Positions 52,936 through 62,130 of a stretch of 64,000 bases of DNA are shown here, piece after piece (positions within the stretch are counted from its first letter, which is position 1; every line of letters begins with the position of its first letter). A program made the position numbers and the translations under genes. Below the pieces are notes generated by a model. That model did no database searches. It worked only from the letters and a program-made list of their open reading frames with translations, and was not told the origin of the DNA. The stretch lies in the NCBI GenBank assembly GCA_020248985.1, contig JADCGL010000004.1:1-64000 (forward strand), written 5' to 3'. This DNA is from Telmatospirillum sp. Its GTDB lineage: Bacteria > Pseudomonadota > Alphaproteobacteria > CACIAM-22H2.

Positions 52936-55128
52936 ATGAATAGGCGTATTCGATTCGACCAGTGGACCGGCTTGGCGATCCTCGGCTTGCCTCTGGCGCT
53001 CGCCGCGTGCGCGCGCAGCGATGCGGCCGTTGTGCCGCCCGCCGCGATCGTGGCGGAAGCGCAATCGGCCGAGCCCGTACAGGTCGCAGCCGCAGGAACG
53101 AGCGCCAACGAGAACGGGGGCGGCGATGTGCTGCTGGCGCAAGCCGTCGCGAGCCTCGCGGCCGGGCCGCCGACCGGGCCTATCGTCACGGCCGCGCGCA
53201 CGATCCAGCCGATCGGCGCCCCCGTCCTCAATGCGCGCCAGCGCGAGCTTTATACGCAAGCCTTCGCCGCGATCGAAGCCGGGCGCTGGGAAGCGGCCCG
53301 CACGCTCCTGGCGCGCGGCGACCATCCGGTCGCCAACAAGCTGTTCCGCTGGCTCGAATTGCAGCTGCCGCGGTCGGGCATTGCGTTCGAGGACATCGTC
53401 CAGTTCGTCGATCAGAATCCGGATTGGCCGTCGCTTGAAACAATCTCCAGGCGCGCCGAAGAAGCGCTGCTCGACCGGCCCAGCAACAACACGCTGGTGC
53501 TGGCCTGGTTCGGCACGCGCAACCCGCTCACGCCCGACGGCGCCATGCGCTACGCCGATGCGCTGACCGCGTCGGGCGAGCGCGAAAGGGCCTTGCGCGT
53601 AATCCGCGAGCATTGGGTCTCCGGCACGTTCAACGAGGTGCAGCACAAACGCTGGCTCGAGCGCTATCGCGGCATGCTCGAGCCGCAGCACCATGCCGCA
53701 AAACTCGACCGGCTCGTGTGGGACGGCAAGGCGGAAGAAGCGCGGCGCGTGTTCCCGCTCGTGCCGCCGGAGCGGCGCACGCTTGCCGATGCCAGGCTGC
53801 GCATCCGCGCGGGCGGCAATGTGGAAGCGCAAGCCAAGCGCGTTCCCGAAAGCCTCGCCAACGATCCGGGCCTGCTCTACGACCGCGTGCGCGCCTTCCG
53901 CCGCGCCAATCGCGAAGCGGCCGCGCGCGAGGCCATGCGCAATCTGCCGCGCGATCTGGGCCGGCCCGAAATCTGGTGGAACGAACGCGCAGTGCTCGCC
54001 CGCCGCTCGATCCTGGCCGGCGACGCGGCCGAAGCCTATCGCCTCGCCCGCGACCACCGCATGGTGCAGTCGCACGGCGCCAATTTCCTCGAGGCCGAGT
54101 TCCTTGCGGGTTGGATTGCGCTCCGGCGCCTCAACGACGCCAAGGGGGCGCAGGCGCATTTCGAGCGCGTGCACGAGGCCGCGCGCTTCCCCGTATCGCG
54201 CGCGCGCGGCGCCTACTGGATCGGCCGCGCGCTCGAAGCGCAGAACCAAATGGCCGCCGCCAACGATTGGTACAATCGCGGGGCGGCGCTCCATACCACC
54301 TACTACGGCCAGCTCGCCGCTGCGCGCAGCAAGAGCCCCACGCGCCCGACCTGGCCCGGCCCCATCCTCGCCACGGCCGAAGATCGCCAGGCCTTCGCGC
54401 GCAACGAAGCCGTGATCGCCGCGCGCATCCTCCTTGAAACGCGCGAGAAGCCCGAGCGCGTGCGGCCCTTCCTCGTGCGGCTGGCAAGCGTGGCCCGCAC
54501 GCCCGGCCAGCATGCGCTGGTCGCCGAGTTCGCGCACCAGCTCGGCCGCAACGATCTGGCGGTCATCGTCTCGAAGCGCTCGGCCCAGGCCGCCGGCGTG
54601 CAGCTGCACGATCTCGGCTGGCCCGTGCTGCCGATGACGGGCGAACGGCCCGAGCGCGCTTTGACCTACGCGATCATACGCCAGGAAAGCCAGTTCGAAC
54701 CGGAGGTCGTGAGCTCCGCGGGAGCCCGCGGCCTCATGCAGCTGATGCCCGCCACCGCGCGCGCGGTCGCCAAGACCGAAAACACGCTCGGCAACCATAC
54801 CGACGCAAGACTGTTCGAGCCCGCCTACAATATCCGCCTCGGCCGGTCGTATCTCGCCTCGCTCGTCGACGATTTCGGCGGCTCCTACGTGCTGGCGATC
54901 GCGTCCTACAATGCAGGGCCGGGGCGCGCGCGCGAATGGATGCGCAATTTCGGCGATCCGCGTCAGCCGGACGTCGATGTCGTCGATTGGATCGAGATGA
55001 TTCCGTTCGAGGAAACGCGCGGCTACGTGCAGCGCGTGATGGAGAATCTGCAGATCTATCGCCGCAACATCGCCCCCACCCAGACCGCCTTCGACATCGA
55101 ACGCGATCTGCGCCGCCGCAGCAACTGA
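52936..55128 (+). CDS. slt: Soluble-type lytic murein transglycosylase
   Basis: This 730-residue lipoprotein has a lipobox LALAAC (cysteine 25), a large helical superhelix (about residues 90-560) and a C-terminal SLT domain (about 570-715). The catalytic glutamate is near residue 584 (RQESQFEPEVVSSAGARGLM), with the late YNAGPGRAREW segment. It cleaves peptidoglycan to 1,6-anhydromuropeptides. The gene overlaps no neighbour; the downstream GNAT starts one base after its stop. Confidence 0.93.
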   Translation: MNRRIRFDQWTGLAILGLPLALAACARSDAAVVPPAAIVAEAQSAEPVQVAAAGTSANENGGGDVLLAQAVASLAAGPPTGPIVTAARTIQPIGAPVLNARQRELYTQAFAAIEAGRWEAARTLLARGDHPVANKLFRWLELQLPRSGIAFEDIVQFVDQNPDWPSLETISRRAEEALLDRPSNNTLVLAWFGTRNPLTPDGAMRYADALTASGERERALRVIREHWVSGTFNEVQHKRWLERYRGMLEPQHHAAKLDRLVWDGKAEEARRVFPLVPPERRTLADARLRIRAGGNVEAQAKRVPESLANDPGLLYDRVRAFRRANREAAAREAMRNLPRDLGRPEIWWNERAVLARRSILAGDAAEAYRLARDHRMVQSHGANFLEAEFLAGWIALRRLNDAKGAQAHFERVHEAARFPVSRARGAYWIGRALEAQNQMAAANDWYNRGAALHTTYYGQLAAARSKSPTRPTWPGPILATAEDRQAFARNEAVIAARILLETREKPERVRPFLVRLASVARTPGQHALVAEFAHQLGRNDLAVIVSKRSAQAAGVQLHDLGWPVLPMTGERPERALTYAIIRQESQFEPEVVSSAGARGLMQLMPATARAVAKTENTLGNHTDARLFEPAYNIRLGRSYLASLVDDFGGSYVLAIASYNAGPGRAREWMRNFGDPRQPDVDVVDWIEMIPFEETRGYVQRVMENLQIYRRNIAPTQTAFDIERDLRRRSN

Positions 55129-55129
55129 G

Positions 55130-55660
55130 ATGGGAGCGCTTTCGATCCGCAGCGCCGGGCCAGCCGACGCCGCCGCCGTCGCCGCCTTGCACACCGCAAG
55201 CTGGCGAACGGCCTATCGCGATATCTTGAGCGAAGCCTATCTCGCGAACGCGCATGTCGAGCGCGCGCAGTACTGGCAAGCGCGTATGGCGGCGTGGAAT
55301 CCGGCACGCAGCTTTCTTGGCCTCGCCGAGCAGGACGGCGCCGCAATCGGCTTCGCCTGCGTGATGGCCGATGCCGAGCCCGAACACGGCGCTCTGCTCG
55401 ACAATCTGCATGTGCGGCCCGACATCAAACGCGGCGGCATCGGCCGCCAGCTCTTGCAGCGCGCAGGTGCATGGGTCGCGGCCAATCTCCCGAGCACGCC
55501 GATGCATCTCACGGTCTATCTCGCCAACGAAAACGCCGTCGGCTTCTACCGGCGCATGGGCGGCCTCGCGAGTGCGCCGCACGGCTATCGCGCGATCGAC
55601 GGCACCGAGCACCAAGTCTTGCGCTTCGTTTGGGCCAGTCCCGGCGCCATCGGCGCATGA
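55130..55660 (+). CDS. GNAT-family N-acetyltransferase
   Basis: This 176-residue acetyltransferase has the motif-A region HVRPDIKRGGIGRQLLQRAG (about residues 93-112) and a later ENAVGFYRRMGG. The acceptor is unknown. It starts one base after the slt stop and overlaps the HAD gene by four bases, so slt-GNAT-HAD form one transcript. It is unrelated in sequence to the GNAT at 50.9-51.4 kb. Confidence 0.88.
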   Translation: MGALSIRSAGPADAAAVAALHTASWRTAYRDILSEAYLANAHVERAQYWQARMAAWNPARSFLGLAEQDGAAIGFACVMADAEPEHGALLDNLHVRPDIKRGGIGRQLLQRAGAWVAANLPSTPMHLTVYLANENAVGFYRRMGGLASAPHGYRAIDGTEHQVLRFVWASPGAIGA

Positions 55661-56301
55661 GGCGTCTGGTCGTTTTCGACATGGACGGCGTGCTCGTCGA
55701 TTCCGAGCGCATCGCCAATCGCATCTTCCATGCTGAGTTGGCCGAACACGGCGTGCCGCTCACGCTCGAGCAGGCCACGCGCCGCTATGTCGGGCGCAGC
55801 ATGGCCTCGGCGATCGCGGACATCGAAAAAAGCTTCGGCATCGTGCTGCCGCCGGATTTCGCCGAAACCGAACGCGCGAAAGTGCTGGCCGCGTACGAAG
55901 GCGAATTGCAGGCGGTCGAAGGCGTGCCCGAATTGCTGGAAGGCTTGGCGCTGCCCTTCTGCCTCGCCTCGTCGAGCGATCCGCCGCGCATCAGGCGCAG
56001 CCTCGAATTGTGCGGCCTCTTGCCCCATTTCGACGGGCGCTGTTTCAGCGCCGCGCAGGTCGCCAACGGCAAACCCGCCCCGGATTTGTTTTTGTTCGCG
56101 GCCACCACGATGGGTTTTGCGCCTGCCGACTGCGTCGTGATCGAAGACACGCTCGCAGGCCTCAGCGCCGCCAAGGCCGCGGGCATGAAGGCCTATGCCT
56201 ATGCCGGGGCCGGCCACACCGATCGCGGCGAACTTGCCGCGACCGGTGCCGTGGTCATCGACCGGATGGCCGAACTCGCTACGGTTTTGCGAGCAGATTG
56301 A
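55657..56301 (+). CDS. HAD-superfamily phosphatase (beta-phosphoglucomutase-like)
   Basis: This 214-residue hydrolase starts MRRLVVFDMDGVLVDSE, with nucleophile D8 and acid/base D10. Motif II (CLASSS), motif III lysine (NGKPAPDLF) and motif IV (VIEDTLAG) are all present. The cap lies between about residues 16 and 85. It may act on a sugar phosphate. Its 3' end overlaps the convergent dehydrogenase gene by 23 bases. Confidence 0.9.
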   Translation: MRRLVVFDMDGVLVDSERIANRIFHAELAEHGVPLTLEQATRRYVGRSMASAIADIEKSFGIVLPPDFAETERAKVLAAYEGELQAVEGVPELLEGLALPFCLASSSDPPRIRRSLELCGLLPHFDGRCFSAAQVANGKPAPDLFLFAATTMGFAPADCVVIEDTLAGLSAAKAAGMKAYAYAGAGHTDRGELAATGAVVIDRMAELATVLRAD

Positions 56302-57148
56302 TCAGCGAGGACGTGTCCCAGCGCCCGCCGCCGCGCGCCTGCACGGCCGCGTAGAACTGGTCGATCACGGCCGTCATCGGCAGGCGGGCTTTGTTGGTCT
56401 TGGCTTCCTCGAGGCAGATCGCGAGGTCCTTGCGCATCCAATCGACCGCAAAGCCGAAATCGAACTTGCCCTGCACCATCGTCTTGGCGCGGTTTTCCAT
56501 CTGCCAGGAACCGGCCGCCCCCTTGGTGATGACCGACAGCACCTTGTCGGTGTCGAGCCCGGCCTGGACCGCGAAATTCATCCCTTCCGACAGGCCCTGT
56601 GCGAGCCCCGCAATGCAGATCTGGTTCACCATCTTGGTGAGCTGGCCGGCACCGGCCGGGCCCATCAAGGTCAGCGCCTTGGCGTAGATTTTGAGCACGG
56701 GCTCCGCCTTGGCGAACACCGCTTCCGTACCGCCGACCATGATGCCGAGCTGGCCGTTTTCGGCCCCCGCCTGGCCGCCCGACACGGGCGCGTCGAGAAA
56801 GCCGAAGCCTTTTTCCGTCGCGGCCTTGTCGAGCTCGCGCGCCACAAGTGCGGACGCCGTGGTGTGGTCGACGAAAATCGTCCCCTTGGCCATGCCGGCA
56901 AACGCACCCTTATCGCCGTAGACGACCGAGCGCAGATCGTCGTCGTTGCCCACACAGGCGAGCACGATATCGGCACCCTTGGCGGCTTCGGCCGGCGTCG
57001 CGGCCGACTTGCCGCCGTGCTTGGCCACCCACGCGGCCGCTTTGGCGGCACTGCGGTTGTAGACTGTCACGCTGTGGCCGGCCTTCTGCAGATGGCCTGC
57101 CATCGGAAAACCCATCACACCCAAACCAAGAAAAGCCAGATTGGCCAT
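56279..57148 (-). CDS. 3-hydroxyisobutyrate dehydrogenase-family oxidoreductase
   Basis: This 289-residue NAD(P)-dependent beta-hydroxyacid dehydrogenase has the Rossmann motif FLGLGVMGFPMAGHL at residues 5-19, DAPVSGG in the substrate site and KMVNQICIAGLAQG with the catalytic lysine. It could act on 3-hydroxyisobutyrate, tartronate semialdehyde or a similar acid; no other pathway gene is adjacent. A 42-codon membrane-protein gene lies just upstream. Confidence 0.9.
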   Translation of the reverse strand: MANLAFLGLGVMGFPMAGHLQKAGHSVTVYNRSAAKAAAWVAKHGGKSAATPAEAAKGADIVLACVGNDDDLRSVVYGDKGAFAGMAKGTIFVDHTTASALVARELDKAATEKGFGFLDAPVSGGQAGAENGQLGIMVGGTEAVFAKAEPVLKIYAKALTLMGPAGAGQLTKMVNQICIAGLAQGLSEGMNFAVQAGLDTDKVLSVITKGAAGSWQMENRAKTMVQGKFDFGFAVDWMRKDLAICLEEAKTNKARLPMTAVIDQFYAAVQARGGGRWDTSSLINLLAKP

Positions 57149-57161
57149 ACGCGGAACTCCT

Positions 57162-57290
57162 TCAAAGACAGGCAATGAACGCAAGGTCGAGCAGAATCGC
57201 CGGCCCGCGCACGGCCCAAAGATACACGGCCCCCGCAAACAGCAAAACGCCGCCCGCCATCAGCCCGGATTGTGCTGGCGTGAGCCGCAT
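57162..57290 (-). CDS. Small single-span membrane protein
   Basis: This 42-residue frame begins MRLTPAQSGLMAGGVLLFAG and has one hydrophobic helix (about residues 9-27) and a second hydrophobic stretch at the end. GAGGG lies upstream of the ATG at good spacing. It fits between the MFS stop (8 bases away) and the dehydrogenase start (13 bases away), so it is likely translated from the same transcript. Its function is unknown. Confidence 0.6.
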   Translation of the reverse strand: MRLTPAQSGLMAGGVLLFAGAVYLWAVRGPAILLDLAFIACL

Positions 57291-57298
57291 GCTTGCCC

Positions 57299-58495
57299 TC
57301 AGCCCGCCGCCGCCAGACGCGGCTGCGGGGCGTCGCGCAGCGGCCAATGCAAGGCCGCGGCGATGAAGCCCGTGGCCACGCAAAGCCCCCATACGACATC
57401 GTAGGACCCGTACATGTCGTAGACCTTACCACCCAGCCAAGCGCCCATAAAGCTGCCGATTTGGTGCGAGAAAAACACGATGCCGTAGAGCGTGGACATG
57501 TAGGTGGTGCCGAAAATCTGCGCCACGAGCCCCGAGGTCAGCGGCACGGTCGACAGCCAGAACAGCCCCAGCGCGGAGGCGAAAATCATCACGCTCGCTT
57601 CGCTGATCGGCGTCAGCAGAAACACGATGAACACGAGCGAGCGGCCGATATAGATTCCAGCGAGCAGATATTTTTTGCGCCGCAATTGGCCGAGCACGCC
57701 AGCCGTGTAGGTGCCCACGATGTTGAAGAGTCCGACGAGCGCCAACGACCAGGCGCCCACCCAGCCGGGCAGGCCCTTGTCGGCCACGTAGGCCGGCAGA
57801 TGCACGCCCACGAACACGACCTGGAAACCGCACACGAAAAACCCGATCGTGAGCAGCCAGAAGCCGGAATGGCCCATCGCTTCTTTAAGTGCGGCACCCA
57901 GCGTCTGCTGCGATTGGGCGGCGGCGGGTGCGGCCAAGCCGCGCAAGCCGTAGGCGAGCGGCAAGATCGCCAAGGCGCTCAGCGCGATCGCGAACAGCGC
58001 GCCGCGCCAATCCAGCATGTCGAGCAGCACCTGCGCGTACGGCATGCAGGCGAACTGCCCGAACGAACCGCCGGCCGCAACGATGCCCAGCGCCAGCGAT
58101 CGCTTCTCGGGCGGGGCGGCACGGCCCACGGCCCCGAGGATGATCGAGAAGCCGGCGCCGGCCATCGCGAGGCCCTGCAGCGTATTGCCGACCAGGATCA
58201 GCGTGCCGTCCTGCGCGTTCGAGAGCGCCCAAAAGCCGCCGGCATAGAGCAAGCCGCCGATCAGCACCGCGCGCGAGGTGCCGAATTTGTCGGCGACCGC
58301 CCCGGCGAACGGCCCGGCGGCCCCCCACAGAAGATTGGAAACCGCGAGCCCGAACGCAAACACCTCGCGCCCAACGCCGAGATCGATCGTCATGGGTTTG
58401 AGGAACAAGCCCAACGTCTGGCGCAGGCCCATCATCACGGTAAGCACCAACGATCCGCAGATAAGGATCGTCAGGTAGCTGCTCTTGCGTTCCAT
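57299..58495 (-). CDS. MFS transporter
   Basis: This 398-residue major-facilitator protein has about 12 hydrophobic segments. The loop DKFGTSRAVLIGG between helices 2 and 3 is the MFS signature, and a long cytoplasmic loop in the middle separates the two halves. Its layout resembles oxalate/formate antiporter-type permeases. The substrate is unknown. It lies upstream of the small membrane protein and the dehydrogenase on the same strand, suggesting import of the dehydrogenase's substrate. Confidence 0.88.
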   Translation of the reverse strand: MERKSSYLTILICGSLVLTVMMGLRQTLGLFLKPMTIDLGVGREVFAFGLAVSNLLWGAAGPFAGAVADKFGTSRAVLIGGLLYAGGFWALSNAQDGTLILVGNTLQGLAMAGAGFSIILGAVGRAAPPEKRSLALGIVAAGGSFGQFACMPYAQVLLDMLDWRGALFAIALSALAILPLAYGLRGLAAPAAAQSQQTLGAALKEAMGHSGFWLLTIGFFVCGFQVVFVGVHLPAYVADKGLPGWVGAWSLALVGLFNIVGTYTAGVLGQLRRKKYLLAGIYIGRSLVFIVFLLTPISEASVMIFASALGLFWLSTVPLTSGLVAQIFGTTYMSTLYGIVFFSHQIGSFMGAWLGGKVYDMYGSYDVVWGLCVATGFIAAALHWPLRDAPQPRLAAAG

Positions 58496-58547
58496 GGCAC
58501 TGCCCCCAAGCCTCGATGCGGCAGTGTCGCAAGGGCGTGCGGGCGCT

Positions 58548-59027
58548 TCAAGCCCGCGATTGTCGCGATACGCTTGATGTTGCCGCGGGTGCCGCTTCCG
58601 CCATTTGGCGGCGGCGATGCGCGTTCAAGCTGATTTCGTCCATATTCTGCTGGTCTTTGCGTTCGGTCGCGTCTTTGTCGGCCTTGATGCGCGCGGCCAG
58701 GGCTGTTTCGTAGCGCTTCAGCGTCTGGAAGGCCTCCGCCACGGCCTGGCGTGCCTCCTCCAACTGCGGTTGCATGCCGGCAATTTGCGCGGCCAGACGC
58801 TCGCGGCGCTCGATCACGCCGCGCGCATAGCCCGCATAGGCAAAGGCCCCGACCTCAAGTTCGCGCGCATGGCGCTGCTCTTGTTCCTTCTCGGCCTCGA
58901 GGGCAACGGCGCGCGCCTGCAAGGTCGCTTCCTGCTGCTCGATTTCGACGAGCACGCGGCGCTTGTCGTCGAGATCGGCTTCGGCGAGCCGAATGAGCGA
59001 GCGCAAACCCTTGGTTTTGGCCGCCAT
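58548..59027 (-). CDS. fliJ: Flagellar export protein FliJ
   Basis: This 159-residue, almost entirely coiled-coil protein follows fliI by 10 bases. The repeated heptad-like charged segments (about residues 15-130) and length match FliJ, the stalk that contacts the FliI ATPase ring and FlhA during export. Sequence conservation in FliJ is low, so the assignment rests on shape and position. Confidence 0.88.
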   Translation of the reverse strand: MAAKTKGLRSLIRLAEADLDDKRRVLVEIEQQEATLQARAVALEAEKEQEQRHARELEVGAFAYAGYARGVIERRERLAAQIAGMQPQLEEARQAVAEAFQTLKRYETALAARIKADKDATERKDQQNMDEISLNAHRRRQMAEAAPAATSSVSRQSRA

Positions 59028-59037
59028 CTAGCGCGTC

Positions 59038-60405
59038 TCAACCGGCAAGGGCCGGCTCTTCGGCGCCTTCGGCTGCACCGCCGGGATCCGGCATGCCGAG
59101 AATCTCGGCGAGCCCCGCATAGCCTTGCGCCAACAGGGCGCGCTCGCGCTTGCCCTGCTTCAGGAAATTCTCGATCTCGGGCTGGTAGTGGATGGCTTCG
59201 TCCACCAACGCATCCGAGCCGCGCCGGTAGGCACCCAGGCGGATCATCTCGGCCATGTCTTCGTACTGCGCCATCAGCTGGCGCGCGCGCGCCACGAGCG
59301 CGTTTTCGGAAGGCGTGTTGCAACCCGGCATGGTTCGCGAAACCGAGCGCAGAATATTGATGGCGGGATAGCGGCCGCGTTCGCCGATGGCGCGCTCGAG
59401 CACGATATGGCCGTCCACGATGCCGCGCACGGCGTCCGAAATCGGCTCGTTCGTGTCGTCGCCCTCGACGAGAACGGTGAAGAGGCCCGTCACGCTGCCC
59501 TGCCCCGTGCCGGGTCCGGCGCGTTCGAGCAGGCGCGGCAATTCGGCGAAGACCGACGGCGTGTAGCCTTTGGACGCCGGCGGCTCGCCCGCCGACAGGC
59601 CGATCTCGCGCTGCGCCATCGCAAAGCGCGTGACCGAATCCATGAGGCACAAAACGTCGCGGTCGAGATCGCGGAAATACTCGGCGATCGCGAGCGTCAT
59701 GTAGGCCGCTTGGCGGCGCATCAACGGGCTCTCGTCGCCGGTGGCCACCACAACCACAGCGCGCGCAAGGCCTTCGGGCCCGAGATCGTCCTGGATGAAC
59801 TCCTGCACTTCGCGGCCGCGCTCGCCGATGAGGCCGATCACGACCACGTCGGCGGCGGTGTAGCGCGTCATCATCGACATGACCGAGGATTTGCCCACGC
59901 CCGAGCCCGCGAAAATGCCCATGCGCTGGCCGCGACAGCAGGTGAGAAACGTGTTGATCGCACGAATGCCCAAATCGATCTTGCCGCGCACGCGCTGGCG
60001 CTTGTGGGCGGCGGGCGGCGAGGCTTTGATCGCATAGGGGGCCGGGCCCATCGGCAGCGGCCCCTTGCCGTCGAGCGGCTCGCCGAGCGCATTCACGACG
60101 CGCCCGAGCCACGAGCGGTGCGGATAGATGACGGGATCGGAATCGGCGATTTCGGCCCGGCTGCCCACGCCAATGCCGTCCACCGTGCCGAACGCCATCA
60201 GCAGCGCGCGCCCCTGACGGAAGCCCACGACCTCGCATGGAACGCGGCGGCGGTCGCGCGTGCCGACAAAACAGCGCGAACCGACGGCCAGCAGATCGTC
60301 CACGCCGCCGATCTCGAGCAGCATGCCTTGCACGGCCGAAACGCGGCCGTAGTAGCGATAGGTCGGGATGCGCTCAACGGCGGCAACCAATTCATGTGCG
60401 GACAT
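59038..60405 (-). CDS. fliI: Flagellum-specific ATPase FliI
   Basis: This 455-residue export ATPase powers the flagellar type III apparatus. Walker A is GSGVGKS at residues 167-173. The [10 protein letters not shown] and [20 protein letters not shown] segments are the F1-beta-like catalytic region, and [20 protein letters not shown] is typical of FliI. The ATG at 60405 was chosen over upstream in-frame residues that enter the ctrA promoter region. It is divergent from ctrA. Confidence 0.97.
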   Translation of the reverse strand: MSAHELVAAVERIPTYRYYGRVSAVQGMLLEIGGVDDLLAVGSRCFVGTRDRRRVPCEVVGFRQGRALLMAFGTVDGIGVGSRAEIADSDPVIYPHRSWLGRVVNALGEPLDGKGPLPMGPAPYAIKASPPAAHKRQRVRGKIDLGIRAINTFLTCCRGQRMGIFAGSGVGKSSVMSMMTRYTAADVVVIGLIGERGREVQEFIQDDLGPEGLARAVVVVATGDESPLMRRQAAYMTLAIAEYFRDLDRDVLCLMDSVTRFAMAQREIGLSAGEPPASKGYTPSVFAELPRLLERAGPGTGQGSVTGLFTVLVEGDDTNEPISDAVRGIVDGHIVLERAIGERGRYPAINILRSVSRTMPGCNTPSENALVARARQLMAQYEDMAEMIRLGAYRRGSDALVDEAIHYQPEIENFLKQGKRERALLAQGYAGLAEILGMPDPGGAAEGAEEPALAG

Positions 60406-60482
60406 ACGCGCGATCACCCGTCCCGAAAAGTTGGCGGAAAATCCGAGGGTTGCGGACCGTTTCGGACTGTAGCCAAGTTTGA

Positions 60483-60597
60483 TTAACGTTGCGTAAATTT
60501 CTGCATAAAGATTTGATAAATAGAGATGTTTGTTTGGAATTGTTAACAACGCCTGTGCCGTGATAGGTTGTTAACTAATTTCTTGGAGGCCCTGCCG
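60483..60597. promoter_or_regulatory. ctrA promoter region with CtrA-like boxes
   Basis: This AT-rich stretch before ctrA has TTAA-N7-TAAA at 60483-60497, close to the CtrA consensus TTAA-N7-TTAA. It also has the perfect palindrome TTGTTAACAA at 60540-60549 and another GTTGTTAAC element near 60567-60575. Autoregulation of ctrA and joint control of divergent fliI are likely. TTGGAGG lies before the ATG. Confidence 0.6.
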
Positions 60598-61293
60598 ATG
60601 CGCGTGCTGCTGGTTGAAGACGATCAGGCAACGTCCCGCTCGATCGAGCTGATGCTCAAGCAAGAAGGCTTTGTCTGCGACACGAGTGCCCTCGGCGAAG
60701 ACGGGCTCGAGGTCGGTAAACTCTACGACTACGACATCATCCTGCTCGATCTGATGCTGCCGGACATGGACGGCTACGAAGTGCTGCGCCGCTTCCGCGC
60801 CGGGCGCATCAAGACGCCGATCCTGATCCTATCGGGCCTCACCGAACTCGACGCCAAGATCAAAGGCCTCGGCTTCGGTGCGGACGACTACCTGACCAAG
60901 CCGTTCGACAAGCGCGAACTCATCGCGCGCATCCACGCGATCGTGCGCCGCGCCAAGGGCCATTCGCAGTCGATCATCAAGACTGGCAAGCTGATGGTCA
61001 ATCTCGAGGCGCGCACGGTCGAAGCCGGCGCGCGGCCGCTGCACCTCACGGGCAAGGAATATGCGATCCTCGAATTGCTGAGCCTGCGCAAAGGCACCAC
61101 GCTGACCAAAGAGATGTTTTTGAACCATCTCTACGGCGGCATCGACGAGCCCGAACTCAAGATCATCGACGTGTTCGTGTGCAAGCTGCGCAAGAAGCTG
61201 TCGACTGCCTGCGACGGCGAAAACTACATCGAAACGGTCTGGGGCCGCGGCTATGTGCTGCGCGATCCGCCGGCAAAGGGAAAAGCAGCCTGA
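60598..61293 (+). CDS. ctrA: Cell-cycle response regulator CtrA
   Basis: This 231-residue OmpR-type regulator has a receiver domain (phosphorylation site D51 in [12 protein letters not shown]) and a winged-helix DNA-binding domain (about 125-225, with [20 protein letters not shown] and [15 protein letters not shown]). The sequence is clearly CtrA rather than another OmpR protein. It is phosphorylated through CckA-ChpT and in non-Caulobacter alphaproteobacteria mainly controls motility and chemotaxis genes. Its stop abuts the cheR stop on the other strand. Confidence 0.97.
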   Translation: MRVLLVEDDQATSRSIELMLKQEGFVCDTSALGEDGLEVGKLYDYDIILLDLMLPDMDGYEVLRRFRAGRIKTPILILSGLTELDAKIKGLGFGADDYLTKPFDKRELIARIHAIVRRAKGHSQSIIKTGKLMVNLEARTVEAGARPLHLTGKEYAILELLSLRKGTTLTKEMFLNHLYGGIDEPELKIIDVFVCKLRKKLSTACDGENYIETVWGRGYVLRDPPAKGKAA

Positions 61294-62130
61294 TCAGCCC
61301 GCTTTGGCGGCTCCGCCGGGCGCCACGACCTGGTAGATGCCGCGCTGGCCCGGCATCGGCTGGAAGCGTTCGGTAACGCCCAGCACCGTCTCGGCACCGC
61401 CCAGATAAAGCACGCCGTCGGCCGGCATCAGCTTGGCCATGCGATCGAGGATCTGGCCTTTGGTTTTCTGGTCGAAATAGATCAGCACGTTGCGGCAGAA
61501 GATCACGTCGAACGCACCCAACGACGCGAACTCGCTGAGCAGATTGAAGCTGCGATACTGCACGGCCGAGCGAATCTCGGGCGCGATGCCCCATTTGTCG
61601 CCCTGCTGCTTGAAATACTTGACCAGCAGCGTGATCGGCAGGCCACGCTGCACTTCGAACTGCGTGTAGATGCCGGCCTTCGCGCGTTCGAGCGCTTCGT
61701 GGCTGATGTCGGTTCCCACGATATCGACGCGCCAGCCGGCGAGCTTGGCCGCTTCCTCTTTGAGGATCATCGCGAGCGTGTAGGGCTCCTGCCCGGTCGA
61801 TGCGGCCGCACACCAGATGCGGAAGCTCTTTTTGGCCGCACGCGACTGCAGCAACGCGGGCAGGATCAGCTGGCGAAACTGGTCGAACGGCTTGCCGTCG
61901 CGGAAGAAGAACGACTCGTTCGTCATCATCGCGTCGACGACGTCGCGCTGCAGCGCCGGATCGCGTGCCGACCGCAGCTGGCCCACCAGCAGGTCGATCG
62001 TCGCGACGTTCCATTTGCGCGCGAGCGGCGCCAAGCGGCTTTCGATCAGATACATCTTGTCCGGCCCCAGCACGAGCCCGGTCTGGTCGTAGATGTATTT
62101 CGTGAAATAGGCGAAATCGTCGGGCTTCAC
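61294..62130 (-). CDS. cheR: Chemotaxis methyltransferase CheR
   Basis: This 278-residue enzyme methylates glutamates of chemoreceptors with S-adenosylmethionine. It has the AdoMet-binding segment RIWCAAASTGQEPYTLAMIL and the VIFCRNVLIYFDQ block. The start is GTG at 62130, overlapping the cheB stop by four bases (GTGA). It is the last gene of a chpT-cheY-cheB-cheR run on the minus strand. Confidence 0.95.
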   Translation of the reverse strand: MKPDDFAYFTKYIYDQTGLVLGPDKMYLIESRLAPLARKWNVATIDLLVGQLRSARDPALQRDVVDAMMTNESFFFRDGKPFDQFRQLILPALLQSRAAKKSFRIWCAAASTGQEPYTLAMILKEEAAKLAGWRVDIVGTDISHEALERAKAGIYTQFEVQRGLPITLLVKYFKQQGDKWGIAPEIRSAVQYRSFNLLSEFASLGAFDVIFCRNVLIYFDQKTKGQILDRMAKLMPADGVLYLGGAETVLGVTERFQPMPGQRGIYQVVAPGGAAKAG

